A stretch of DNA of 30,262 bases from Gnetum montanum (GCA_015680685.1 MNCI01025128.1:572138-602399), one strand, 5' to 3'. Positions 19,720 through 29,424 are shown, counted from the first letter of the stretch. Notes: generated by a model not told the origin, from the sequence alone. A program made the numbers and translations.

Positions 19720-20208
19720 ATGAAGCAGCAGCTGCCCGATTCTATTTCTTCTTCTTCTCCTTTTTCTTCGACTTCGCCCCGGAGACTGAAGAGCAGCGGC
19801 AGCGGCAAGAATATGAAGATCGTGAAGGTGAAAGTTGATGCGTGTGAATTCAGGTATTTTGTGCAGAAACTCACCGGCAGATCCACTAGTAAAGAAGATG
19901 CTGCTGCTGTTGGTGTTGGCAAAGACGAAAACTGTGCCGACGGTAGCAATGGTTCTGTAACCGTGCTGAAGCCCAAACCCGTCCGGCCTCAAGCTCAACT
20001 TCAAGTTCCCAGCAGCGCTGTGGGTCAGAGTAATTACGACAATTTTTGGATGTCGTCTTGTCTCTATGATTCTCCTACGAGTGCTACTTGTACTGTTACA
20101 TCAACACCAGGCATGGATTTGAATGGCGGAGCTTCTTGCTTCAGCGACCTGGAGACTTTTCTGGGTATCAACGGCCATGAAATGCTCGACAATACTGTGC
20201 ATTTTTGA
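19720..20208 (+). CDS. VQ-motif protein, small intronless gene
   Basis: The 162-residue product has the plant VQ motif FRYFVQKLTG at residues 44-53, fitting FxxhVQxhTG, with V48-Q49 invariant and the LTG form of the ending. A KIVKVKV strand precedes it at 33-39. The N-terminus is Ser-rich (10-19, 25-28), and a basic RRLK at 21-24 could act in nuclear import. The C-terminus is rich in Ser, Thr and Asp and ends with a hydrophobic patch near FLGINGHEMLDNTVHF. VQ proteins bind the WRKY domain of group I and IIc WRKY factors and tune defence, growth or seed transcription in the nucleus. Length and lack of introns are typical. The first ATG after the TATA box is used; an alternative Met at residue 32 would still include the motif. 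The subfamily is not resolved. Confidence 0.93.
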   Translation: MKQQLPDSISSSSPFSSTSPRRLKSSGSGKNMKIVKVKVDACEFRYFVQKLTGRSTSKEDAAAVGVGKDENCADGSNGSVTVLKPKPVRPQAQLQVPSSAVGQSNYDNFWMSSCLYDSPTSATCTVTSTPGMDLNGGASCFSDLETFLGINGHEMLDNTVHF

Positions 20209-21331
20209 CATATATAACTCATAGTTTTGATTTGCTGTTGTCCCATGTAAATAGCAGAAGACAACTTGGTTATGAGTAGTAAAGAGTCCGGTAATGAATT
20301 TATGGCTTTCATGCGTACTTTGGTTTTCCTTGGTAGCCTCTCTTCCTGTCTGTGCGGTAGGAAACTAGGACTGCAACTTTATGTTTTTGGGTATGCAAGG
20401 GCTATGTTCCACTGGGAATTGGCAATTGAAGGAATGGAACTATCCAGAAGGATACGGTTAATTCATAAATTAGCTTTACGTGCTAAGAATTGCGAATCAT
20501 CTCGCACCCGGATTGAGCTGGGATGCGTGAAATCCATGTTCATGTTTTTTCTGCAACGATGTTTTTAATTAGTATTTACGGTTTGTTTCCAGGTCTCATA
20601 GCGATCAATCTAGTTGGTTAACGTCTTGAATTTGACTAATAACATAACTTTTATGAATAATATCAAAGAAAAAACGTCGGAGATGCAAGATACTTTTTGT
20701 CTTCTGCCTGGTTAGTCGAAGATGATGTAATCCTACTTTTGACTTATTATAAAAAAGTATTTACTAAATAGCTTATATATTTCTTCCCAATGATCAAGAC
20801 AAATGAGGCCTTTAGACTTTTGCTTCAAAAAACATTGAAGGGTTTGTATTTGTCAATGTGTACTTTTAACAAATGATGGGAAATTCATATTCAAATTATT
20901 AAATAAAGAATTACTACATGTGCGTTTGAGTTTGAGATCTCACATTGAATATGCTTCTTCACAAGGCATTGTTGAATATATAAGTTTATATAATGGAAGA
21001 TGAAATATAAATGGTTATACACTTGTGAATTAAGAAGTTATAGCATATGGCTTGTGAATCGAGAAATTATTAAAGCATGTTCATTGTCATTTAAAAGTTA
21101 TAGGTTTAATTCTAAAAAGTATGGTGTATTTTGGATGCTTTGTTTGGCTTAAGTTTGTATCTAGCAAGTTGTGTTCTACAAAGGTATATGTATAGTTATC
21201 TAGTTGTGGTTCTAAAACCCACCTTCCACCATGTAGCTTGTGAGCTATGCGCCATAGTAACCACCACGTGCGTTTTATTTTCTTCTAGAAAGGACGACGC
21301 TACCACGCGCAAGGACTACACTACCAAGCGC
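20209..21331. other. 3' flank of the VQ gene, no further gene recognised
   Basis: The first few hundred bases probably hold the 3' untranslated region. A 100-codon open frame at 20266-20568 has no recognisable domain and is not called. From about 20600 the sequence becomes AT-rich. From 21230 CpG rises again ahead of the tandem arrays. Confidence 0.45.
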
Positions 21332-21435
21332 AAGGAGGGCCGGAGATTCGCGATTCTGGATAAATTTTGACGACGGACGCGAACAAGGAGGGCCTAATTC
21401 GCGATTCCGGATAAATTTTGATGAACTGTTCGCGT
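21332..21435. repeat. 52-bp tandem duplication
   Basis: AAGGAGGGC...GATTCGCGATTCTGG...TAAATTTTGA occurs at 21332 and again at 21384, with a few changes. It directly precedes the 224-bp array and may be part of the same CpG-rich locus. Confidence 0.75.
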
Positions 21436-22171
21436 AAGTCTGCATTTTGCATTAAAATCTTACATATGGTGCTACTGGTAGTCGTTGAACAAAAGTATTA
21501 GCGTAGGATTCGGTAGCGCGTACAGAAGCGCATTAAATTCGCAATGGGTACGTATTTCGTAATTTTCAAGAAAATTTTGTTTGCATTTTTACATATACAT
21601 TGAAATGGTCGCCTGTCTTGCCTCGTATTGTTATTGCCTTTTTTGTTTCTTGCGAAGTCTGCATTTTGCATTAAAATCTTACATATGGTGCTACTGGTAG
21701 TCAGTCGTTGAACAAAAGTATTAGCGTAGGATTCGGTAGCACGTACAGAAGCGCATTAAATTCGCAATGGATACGTATTTCGTAATTTTCAAGGAAATTT
21801 TGTCTGGATTTTTACATATACATTGAAATAGTCGCCTTGTCTTGCCTCGTATTGTTATTGTCTTTTTTGTTTTTTGCGAAGTCTGTATTTTGCATTAAAA
21901 TCTTACATATGGTGCTACTGGTAGTGGTAGTCGTTGAACAAAAGTATTAATGTAGGATTCGGTAGCGCGTACAGAAGCGCATTAAATTCGCAATGGGTAC
22001 GTATTTCGTAATTTTTAAGAAAATTTTGTCTGGATTTCTACATATACATTGAAATGGTAGCCTTGTGTTGCCTCGTATTGTTATTGCCTTTTCTGTTTCT
22101 TGCGAAGTCTGCATTTTGCATTAAAATCTTACATATGGTGCTACTGGTACTTGTTGAACAAAAGTATTAGC
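21436..22171. repeat. 224-bp tandem array (3.3 units), CpG-rich
   Basis: AAGTCTGCATTTTGCATTAA starts units at 21436, 21655, 21879 and 22105, giving spacings of 219, 224 and 226. Each unit contains GGATTCGGTAGC followed by a GTACAGAAGCGC block and CGTATTTCGTAATT. The last unit is partial, ending at 22171. Units are very similar, so the array is young or homogenised. CpG sites are retained within each unit, in contrast to nearby transposons. The first unit begins with GTAAGT at 21434, a perfect splice donor sequence absent from the others. Confidence 0.9.
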
Positions 22172-22542
22172 AGACCTGATTTGTTATAAATTTGGTTGAG
22201 GCTTGAGGCTTAATTTCATTTTTGAAAATATTGGATTGAGTAACAAAAGGATTTCATTTTATTGCTGTCATTTTGGTTGTTACAGAAATTATATGTTTGG
22301 CCAGATTATGGCTCCTGAGTAAGGAAATGGATTCAATGCCCTCCATACCTTTGCAAATTTTCTTGTTTCAATTTAATGGTGATATTGCAATCTTCTGTGC
22401 AATTTTTAAGGATTAACAATATTTTGGATTTACATTGGACTTGTTCTATATTTTACAATGTATTTTTTGATATATGAGATTTAATTTTTTTAAAAAAACT
22501 AATATATTTAAATTTTCTCTATCACATCCCCAGCTTTTTCTT
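22172..22542. other. No gene recognised
   Basis: There is a possible acceptor TTGTTACAG ending at 22285 and a possible donor GTAAGG at 22319. The 33 bases between give no recognised peptide, so no exon is called. Confidence 0.35.
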
Positions 22543-22980
22543 AAGGCACACATACCCAAACACGTTCAGACTCTTGATTTGAAAGTTTCAAGTCATGGCT
22601 TCAATTCTGGAAGGCAATGTTGAGTTTTAAAGTTCTACTTGGACTATCTATCTTGGGGTGCACCTATATTAGAATCATTTAAAGGTTGCAACACCCCCTT
22701 TCCCTACCACCCACCAAAAATGATGATTTGTATGTTAATGTGACATGGTTATATTTCTGTCAACCCATGAAAGTACAAATTTGTTTAGAAAAAAAAACTT
22801 AAACTTGGGATATGTTGGTTCTATGATCGTTAGGTACACATTCCAACATAGTTGAAATATAATGAAAAAATGAATTGCCGTGTATTTTAAAGTTCAACTT
22901 GATAGGTGGCAGGATCAATGACTTTATAACTCACCATTGATTCTTAGAGCTCTAAAATCAAGAGTCTTGAGGTGTGCTTT
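22543..22980. repeat. Possible small element with terminal inverted repeats
   Basis: The left end reads AAGGCACACATACCC...AGACTCTTGATTT. The right end, in reverse complement, reads AAAGCACACCTCAAGACTCTTGATTTT. They share GCACAC and AGACTCTTGATTT, with about ten extra bases on the left. No target-site duplication is evident, so this could be a non-autonomous DNA transposon of about 430 bp or a chance inverted pair. Confidence 0.4.
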
Positions 22981-22987
22981 GACAATA

Positions 22988-23200
22988 GAAGAACAAAAAT
23001 GACATATTAATTGAGTCCCGATAATATTTCAAAACCATATTGATCTGCATAGAAGAATGAAAATGACATTAATTGAGTCCCAATACTGTTTGGGACCATG
23101 TCGATTTGCATAGAAGATGAAAATGACAGAATGAGAGGACATTATAGATGAGTCCGGAAAAGCCACGTCGGTAGAAGGATGAAAATGACAGAAAATGCAA
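22988..23200. repeat. About 62-bp degenerate tandem repeat
   Basis: AGAAGAATGAAAATGACA-like blocks start units at about 22988, 23051, 23112 and 23174. Between them lie AATTGAGTCCC and a GATxTGCAT block. Four units are visible, increasingly divergent to the right. Confidence 0.65.
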
Positions 23201-23997
23201 TGCTCAAGACTATCCACCCGGTAAAATGTAAGTCTTTTTGTCATCATCAATCCTGAGATCTTAACTAACCCGATTCCCTGCACCAAAACATGTTGCGTGT
23301 GACCCGGAAGAGAGAGAAGAGCTTGTGGATGGTGAAATGAACTAGGTCTTTGTAACAACCCTGCATTAAAGAAAAGTCGTGACTTTGCACCAAAGAAAAG
23401 TCGACCCTTTACCTTTCTTCCTTGGCATGGGACCAACTCGTATCACGTGAAGCGATCATGGAAGATCTTCTTTTAAGACCACATAAAAAGTCGCCAAACA
23501 CACTGGGTGAGGATGGTGTGAGAATCGGGAAAAATGGGGAAAAATCGGCAAGTTGTCTCTCCCCTTATTTAAAAGTTGGGAAAACCAGTTAACCTTATTA
23601 ATTTTTTATAAAAACTAGCTCAACTTGGGTTGGCCAAAATTTAATGCGGCAATAGATCGTTGAAACCTGATTAAAAAACATTGTTTAAGACCATTTATTA
23701 AGACGATTCTTTTAAATCATTTTTTATCGTTGGAGGTCTGTACATAAGTGGAAATGTAAACTGTTTTTTAATAGCTGTATTGAGGTTCAAGGTTTGAAGT
23801 TCAAACTAAAACGTTTAACATGAAAATGCAGCAAAGTAATATCATGATATAAGTATTCACATAAAACTGTACCAGTAACTATGACGGGCTTGATGGCCAT
23901 TGGCACTTTCGGCAAAATTGTGAGAAGCTTCAACGGCTCCGGTATCATGATGACCACTGGTACTGCTCATAAATTGCGAGAAGAAAGTGGCTGCACT
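23201..23997. other. No gene recognised
   Basis: A minus-strand open frame overlaps the 62-bp repeats at 23029-23436 but has no domain. The remainder is AT-rich intergenic sequence with no visible element. Confidence 0.4.
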
Positions 23998-24719
23998 CAT
24001 AGATTGAAAAATTGGATCGGATAGGTAAATTGGCAGTCCTTTTCATAATTGGATAGGTAAAATGGCAGTCCTTTTCATAATTGGATAGGTAAATTGGTAG
24101 TCCTTTTCATAAATCTGATCCCAAAAATCTGAATAAATGGGTGTAAGAATCTGATTAAAATTGTCAATATTAACAAAATAGAAAAGTTATATCCACCGAT
24201 GTTGTTAGCTGCTTTTTCCAAATTTTTTTTATCTAAAAGCTCAGTTAAAATGGAAAATCAAATTCAGAATTAGTAATAAACAATATAATAAACTTAAAAA
24301 ATCTATAAAAATATAATACTATTATATTAGACTAAATGCAAAACTGCGACATAGGGCAAGATCTGTGACATATGGCAATGCAACATTGAAGCCTATCATC
24401 ACAATGCAACACAATTATTGCGAGCATGGCAAGATGTGCGATACATCGCAATGCAACACTGAAGCGCAGACATTTAATCTATTAAATTATGTTATATTTT
24501 TATTGATTTTTTAAGTTTACTATATTGTTTATTACTAATTCTAATGCCAATACAAAAGTAAAATTTATATATTTGATTTTTCACTTTAACTGAGCTCTTA
24601 GATGAAAAAAATTGAAAATTGCAGCTACCAACATATGTGAATATAACTAATCGATTTTTTTAATATTGACAATTTTAATTTGATTTTTACACTGATCCCA
24701 TTGGATCTTTCAATCTATG
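23998..24719. mobile_element. Fold-back element with about 340- and 250-bp inverted arms
   Basis: The left arm starts CATAGATTGAAAAATT at 23998 and runs to about 24345. The right arm, from about 24467, ends CAATCTATG at 24719 and is the reverse complement of the left arm, with divergence. Together they could form a large hairpin. A 34-bp unit (GGATAGGTAAATTGG...TTTTCATAATT) is repeated three times at 24018-24110 in the left arm only. The central 120 bases carry repeated CGCAATGCAACA-like and GGCAAGATGTGCGA-like blocks. The structure fits a non-autonomous DNA transposon with long terminal inverted repeats. No target duplication was found. Confidence 0.7.
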
Positions 24720-25273
24720 GATACAATTTTTAAGAAAAATTAAATGGTATATTACAGGTTGGAAGACCATAGAGGGAGAATAGCATGAAGCTATGCACCC
24801 AAGGATTTGCAAATCTAACACAAATTTCACAAACCATTTGCAGGGGCTACCGGTTCATGTACAGAAGGGCAGCAGTCAATTCACATCTAAAATACAAATG
24901 CAAAAATACACTAAGTGTAAAATTTGTAAAAATCCAATAAGTGTAAAATTTTAACAAATATATTTTAACTTTTTAAATTCATGTTCCTGTTTACCCTTAC
25001 CTATCTTTTTTGATGTTACACAAATCAGAACACATTCAAAATCAATTCTTGAGTCTACCCTTCCACGTATAAGACTCTTTTGATGCATAGGCATGAAGGC
25101 TTTTATCTAAAGGTAACTTACCCTATATTTCAAAGCCTATTATTAAGAAGTGAGTTTTTTCTTTTTTCAATTTAATTAGCAATGAACATAGGTCTTCTTC
25201 ACCACAAGAGGGTAGGTATTACTCATTAAATAAGCAAGCTTTACTATAAGGCTGCTGCATTGTTGTTACAATT
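24720..25273. other. No gene recognised
   Basis: AT-rich sequence with no visible coding region or clear repeat. Confidence 0.4.
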
Positions 25274-25341
25274 GCAGGAATTGAACTTAACCTTTCAATC
25301 AAAAGATAAGTGTCTTGACCATTGCACTGCACCTTTAAGCA
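25274..25341 (-). repeat. tRNA-like (SINE-head-like) sequence
   Basis: On the minus strand AATGGTCAAGACA resembles a tRNA A box. About 35 bases downstream GTTCAATTCCTGC resembles a B box. It has no confirmed cloverleaf and is probably a relic of a tRNA-derived SINE. Confidence 0.4.
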
Positions 25342-25509
25342 CTATTGACATAGGGGTTGAACATAATGCTTCTAAGCACCAAGTATAGACTCCAGTCTAA
25401 TACCTATACTGTTGCCATGTAGACCATGAGAAAACCAAAGATGAAGAATCAAAAAAAGAGGCCTACTAGTAAACAAGATTACTCTATTGTTGCTATATCG
25501 CAAGGTGAT

Positions 25510-25570
25510 GGTAGGAATTGAACGAGGGAACTATGTGTCTTGACTACTAAGCATCATCCCTGAGTGCTTT
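25510..25570 (-). repeat. Second tRNA-like (SINE-head-like) sequence
   Basis: Minus-strand TTAGTAGTCAAGACACAT and CGTTCAATTCCTACC parallel the copy at 25274-25341, with GTCAAGACAC shared. Two related copies about 240 bases apart suggest two SINE insertions or a duplication. Confidence 0.4.
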
Positions 25571-25815
25571 TGCATGTACTTATGAACTTATATTACTATT
25601 GGTATTTTTCTTTATGTTTTTTTATTATTAAATAAGCTTACAAAAATTAACTTGAGATTGCCTCTATTTCTATACATTTTTAAAAATAATTAATTTTCTA
25701 TAATGGTAGTTTAACTAAAATGAAAGCTTATCAGGTATCCATATCTAAATCTTCTAGGATGAGAAAGATATTTGCATTTGTGATAAAAATACAAGCTACC
25801 TCTCAAATTTGACTC

Positions 25816-25888
25816 CTTGGAAATGGGTCAAAAAATCCATGTTAGAGTGACTACTTGGAAATGGGTTGAAAAAATCCATGTTAGAGTG
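25816..25888. repeat. 38-bp tandem duplication
   Basis: CTTGGAAATGGGT, then a run of As and CCATGTTAGAGTG, occurs twice, starting at 25816 and 25854. It lies just outside the inverted arm that begins at about 25889. Confidence 0.85.
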
Positions 25889-26273
25889 CTTTATCTCATA
25901 GTTTGAGAAATCTACCATTCATGGCAAGATCTGCAATATATGGCAATGCAACATTGAAGTCGATTTAAAATCGGATCAGACATTTAATTCAATAAATAGT
26001 GTTATATTTTTATTGATTTTTAAGTTTAATATATTATCTATCATGAATTTGGATACCAATGGAAAACTAAAATTTTTATATTTGATTTTTCATTCTAACT
26101 GAAGTCTTAGATGAAAAAAAATTGGAAAATACAGATATCAAAATGAATGGGTATAACTGCTCTATTTTATTAATATTGATGATTTTAATCCGATTCTTAT
26201 GTCAATTTATTTAATTTTTCAAATCCCAGCCTATTTGCCGATACAATCCCATTTAACAATTTTTCAATCTATG
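25889..26273 (-). repeat. Fold-back family arm, copy D (inverted)
   Basis: From the ATAGTTTGAGAAATCT block to CAATCTATG at 26273 this is the inverted counterpart of copies A and B and of the left arm at 23998. It includes the GTCGATTTAAAATC block, otherwise seen in the long direct repeats. Only one arm is present, so this copy is solitary or its partner has been deleted. Confidence 0.65.
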
Positions 26274-26293
26274 CTTTCTAGTACCATTACTGC

Positions 26294-26339
26294 ACAAGCT
26301 CCCATCACCAACCGGGACAAGCTCCCATCACCAACCGGG
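26294..26339. repeat. 23-bp perfect tandem duplication
   Basis: ACAAGCTCCCATCACC followed by AACCGGG occurs twice with no differences. It is a recent replication-slippage or repair duplication. Confidence 0.9.
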
Positions 26340-26541
26340 AGCCAAAACTGCGGGGTTTTCGTATACAGAAAATGACACCATAATTGAGCACAGTTTGATT
26401 TCGTCCACTAAGCTTGTACATGTGCACTATGCAAAAGAAGTTTTACTTTTCCAACCCTTCTGAAACGTAATCTTTTATACTTGTCTCCATAAATCCTGAA
26501 TTTAGTACTCCATTCACTGCACCTGTACCTGCACCTAAAAC

Positions 26542-26794
26542 CAGTGTTACTAGCCTCGTAGAGTTTCAGTGCAGAGTTCTGGGGTTTTCCAAAAAACGTA
26601 AGTCACTGGTGACTCACGAGCCCAGTTGAAATTTAGACTATTTTGAAATTTAGACTATTTTAAAAGATTACAAACAGTGAAAACAGTGAAAACTTTAAAA
26701 TAGACAGGTTGACCCAGTCTTTCCAGTAACTCACCGAGTCCAGGTTTATTTCTAGAAAACACGTGACTCGTAGAGTCTGAGTCTGGTAACACTG
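26542..26794. mobile_element. hAT-type MITE with 8-bp target-site duplication
   Basis: The 253-bp element begins CAGTGTTACTAGCCTC and ends, in reverse complement, CAGTGTTACCAGACTC. It is flanked on both sides by identical CCTAAAAC (26534-26541 and 26795-26802). A CAG-starting terminal inverted repeat with an 8-bp target duplication is the hallmark of hAT elements. There is no transposase, so it is non-autonomous and would have depended on an autonomous relative. Inside, TGAAATTTAGACTATTTT is repeated twice and ACTCGTAGAGTCTGAGTC-like blocks occur near both ends. Confidence 0.9.
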
Positions 26795-26802
26795 CCTAAA
26801 AC

Positions 26803-27248
26803 AAGGACATCATCATATGTGGCCTGTCCTTCCCTGCATAAACGATCAGTTATCACAGTAGAATTCCACATCTTGTGTCAGTAAACTCTCTGAATTTTAT
26901 TTATAAATTCAATGTTTTATAACTCTTTTATTCTAGCTTCCCAAGTTTTCTAAATTTTTTTTTGCTCTTTGGAAACCATTAATTTATAAACTTTTTAAAT
27001 ACTACTTCTAAATTTTTAAATTTTTTAGGTTTATTTGTGCTCCTTTTATATTATTCAAGTAGCAAATATACCAAATTCACATAGTTTTTTGTTAAGTAGA
27101 AGTTGGAGTAAAAATTTTTCAGGTTATATATCAATGGATTATTATTGATACATGTGGCTACCTTGGAAAGGGAACCAAATCAAATTTACATATATAGTGA
27201 ATGGTTAATGGTCCAAAACATTACTTCAAACGGAAAGAACAATGCTGT
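26803..27248. other. AT-rich stretch with no recognisable feature
   Basis: No coding region or repeat structure is visible. Confidence 0.5.
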
Positions 27249-27269
27249 GTAAGACAAAATTTGTGGATT

Positions 27270-27434
27270 GCACAAGAAATCTAGATGCATAGATAACCAA
27301 CACTGCACAATGTAGAAGTAAATAGAACAAGAACTTTACATGCATAGATAATCAGAAATGAACAATGCGGAAACAAATGGCACAAGAAATTCACATGCAT
27401 AAATAATCGGAAATGCACAATGCCAAAGCAAATG
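27270..27434. repeat. 55-bp tandem repeat in the left arm
   Basis: Units beginning GCACAAGAAATC or a close variant start at 27270, 27325 and 27380, with ATGCATAGATAA and AATGCACAATG blocks. The right arm holds a shorter version of the same repeat at 28096-28205. Confidence 0.85.
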
Positions 27435-27701
27435 GAATTGATCTCCAACCATTGATGCCTCGAATTAAATTTGGCATTTGGATTCTTCTTTCACACCAAC
27501 ACTTTACAATGATGGTGTATGCAACCTTTAAGCACCTATGAAAGGGATCAGAACTGCAATGCTACTGTGACTCGTGATGCCTTTGTTCTCTCATCAAGAA
27601 TAAATTTATATGCCACGAAATTAGCTACCATGAGAAATTAAAAAAAATAAAAGACCCAATCATAATGTGTAAATGCCGCAGACCCAATTGTAGCATACGT
27701 T

Positions 27702-27852
27702 ACCCACTAATGTGCTTTATGCATTAGTTAATGCATGAAAGTGGCCACCATGCCCACTAATGCATTTTATGGGTTAGTTAATGCATGAAAGTGCCATCTA
27801 TACCCACTAACACGTTTTTATGAGTTGGTTAACACATCAATGTGGGCTCCAT
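27702..27852. repeat. 50-bp tandem repeat in the hairpin loop
   Basis: CCCACTAA begins units at 27703, 27753 and 27803, each with a GTTAATGCATGAAAGTG-like block. Three units are visible and the third is the most divergent. Confidence 0.85.
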
Positions 27853-28205
27853 ATCCGAAAATGCATTTTTTACACATTGGCATTGGGTCTCTTATAGTAA
27901 TCGATTTTGTGGCCTATAAATTCGTTCTTGATGGAAGAACAAAGGCACCACGAATCATAGTAGGATTGCAATTCTAATCCCTTTCATAATGCTTAAAGAT
28001 TGCATACACCATCGTTGTGAAAAAAGAAATAGAACACCAAATTTAATCTGAGGCATCAATGGTTAGAGTTCAGTTCCATTTACTCAAAAATTGTGCATTT
28101 TCAGTTATTTATGCATGTGAATTTTTTGTACCATTTGCTTTCACATTCTGTACTTTGATTTCTTATGCCATCTAGTTTTTTGCACAATTTTTTTCTTACA
28201 TTTGA

Positions 28206-28782
28206 GTGTTAGATCTCTATCTTGATGTAGTTTTTGATGATGGTGCAATTTGGAAATAATGTTTTTTTTTTAATATTTCTATGCTTTGTAGTTTGAGGAG
28301 GACTGCTCGCTTCTAATTTCTGCTCAGTGAAAGAGATTTCACTCTCACATTTTGTTCCATTCTTGTGTACCATAAAACTAGAAAATAGAAACCATTACTA
28401 CTGTGGCAATGAAGATATTTTCTTTTGTTGTTTTGGAGAGCTAGTCTAGTTGTGTTGTCTACAATTTTTCTTCATGCAATAGTCTGTTGTTTGCATTGTT
28501 GGCCTGCAATAGCTTGTTGTTATGTAAATGTTTTCAAATGTTGAGCACAACTTGGTTTAACTTGAGTGGTCTTAACACTAACAGATATTTATTCCCTCTG
28601 TGCATAGCTAGATTTTGTAAATTATGTATGCATTTTTTTTCATTTCAGCTAGCATATCTAGCATTCATTATTGTTATTATGATTTTTGGTGTTTTTTCAT
28701 GTCGGCTAATAAATTAACGTGGTTCTATAGGTTTTCTTTTGGTGCTTTGGCCTCCACTTAGGCACCTTGGGTTGGACTAATT
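28206..28782. other. No gene recognised
   Basis: AT-rich sequence. A hydrophobic open frame at 28487-28717 has no recognisable domain and is probably chance. Confidence 0.4.
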
Positions 28783-28985
28783 GAATGAATTATGTTTATA
28801 CCATGTTGAATTTGGTAATTTATCAATTTTATGGATATTTTTGTATATGTATGCATCATTTTCTGCATATGAATTATAACAAGTTAATGAATTATGTTTA
28901 TACCATGTTGAATTTGGTAATTTATCAATTTTATGGATATTTTTGTATATGTATGCATAATTTTCTGCATATGAATTATAACAAG
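28783..28985. repeat. 102-bp tandem duplication
   Basis: The unit starts at 28785 and again at 28887. The two copies differ at one position visible to me (C in the first, A in the second, near 28857 and 28959). The near-identity indicates a recent event. The open frame through it is short and has no known domain. Confidence 0.9.
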
Positions 28986-29424
28986 TGATCTATATAATTT
29001 TGTATAATTAGAGAGTACCCATAACATCTTTAATTATGCAAAATTATGTACCAAGAGATTTTGGATCACATATGGTACACAATATTAAAATTTGTAATTA
29101 ATCATATGTAATATGATAAATTTTATCACATAGGATTTTTTATTGTATTTAATATAATTAATTAGGATGATATGTTAAATTATTTTTCTTAATTTACCCA
29201 CAGGGATTAAGAAAAGGAATATAATTTAGTAGTTTCATTGTAAGGATATATAAATCTATTTGAATTAAAATTTAGCCCATAGGCAATTTTATATCATTTG
29301 ATTCATATTTTTCATGATTTACATTGGTAAACATGTCTTATGATATTTTAACCTCAAATTTAGTGACATAAGCATGTTTGATTATGTAGTTATACAACTT
29401 GTAAGCTACTTTGATTTTAAATGT
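28986..29424. other. AT-rich sequence upstream of the copia gag
   Basis: By position this could contain the 5' LTR and leader of the copia element that follows. I could not find a primer-binding site or LTR ends, so it is left unassigned. Confidence 0.35.

Larger units (their letters stand above)
27249..28205. mobile_element. Second fold-back element with long inverted arms
   Basis: The left arm (about 27249-27680) and right arm (about 27865-28205) are inverted copies. The shared order is GTGTAAGA, CTAGATG, a CATGCATAAATAAT block, CCATTGATGCC, TGGTGTATGCAA and GCCTTTGTTCT, then GGCCAC. The loop of about 185 bp contains a 50-bp repeat. The arms differ by scattered substitutions, and the left has an extra copy of a 55-bp unit. 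This is a different sequence family from the element at 23998. It is likely a non-autonomous DNA transposon, perhaps of the Mutator-like or fold-back kind. No target duplication was identified. Confidence 0.7.

Noticed and set aside
19627-20004. Minus-strand frames overlapping the VQ gene
   Set aside because: They are antisense shadows of the Ser-rich VQ coding sequence.
20266-20568. 100-codon open frame just downstream of the VQ gene
   Set aside because: It lies in the probable 3' untranslated region, has no known domain, and its composition is not clearly coding.
23029-23436. 135-codon minus-strand open frame
   Set aside because: It overlaps the 62-bp tandem repeat, has no recognisable domain or promoter, and the residues follow the repeat units, so it is a chance frame.
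27270-27434. Regularly spaced repeats resembling a CRISPR array
   Set aside because: Units are contiguous 55-bp tandem repeats in a plant fold-back element, with no unique spacers and no cas genes.
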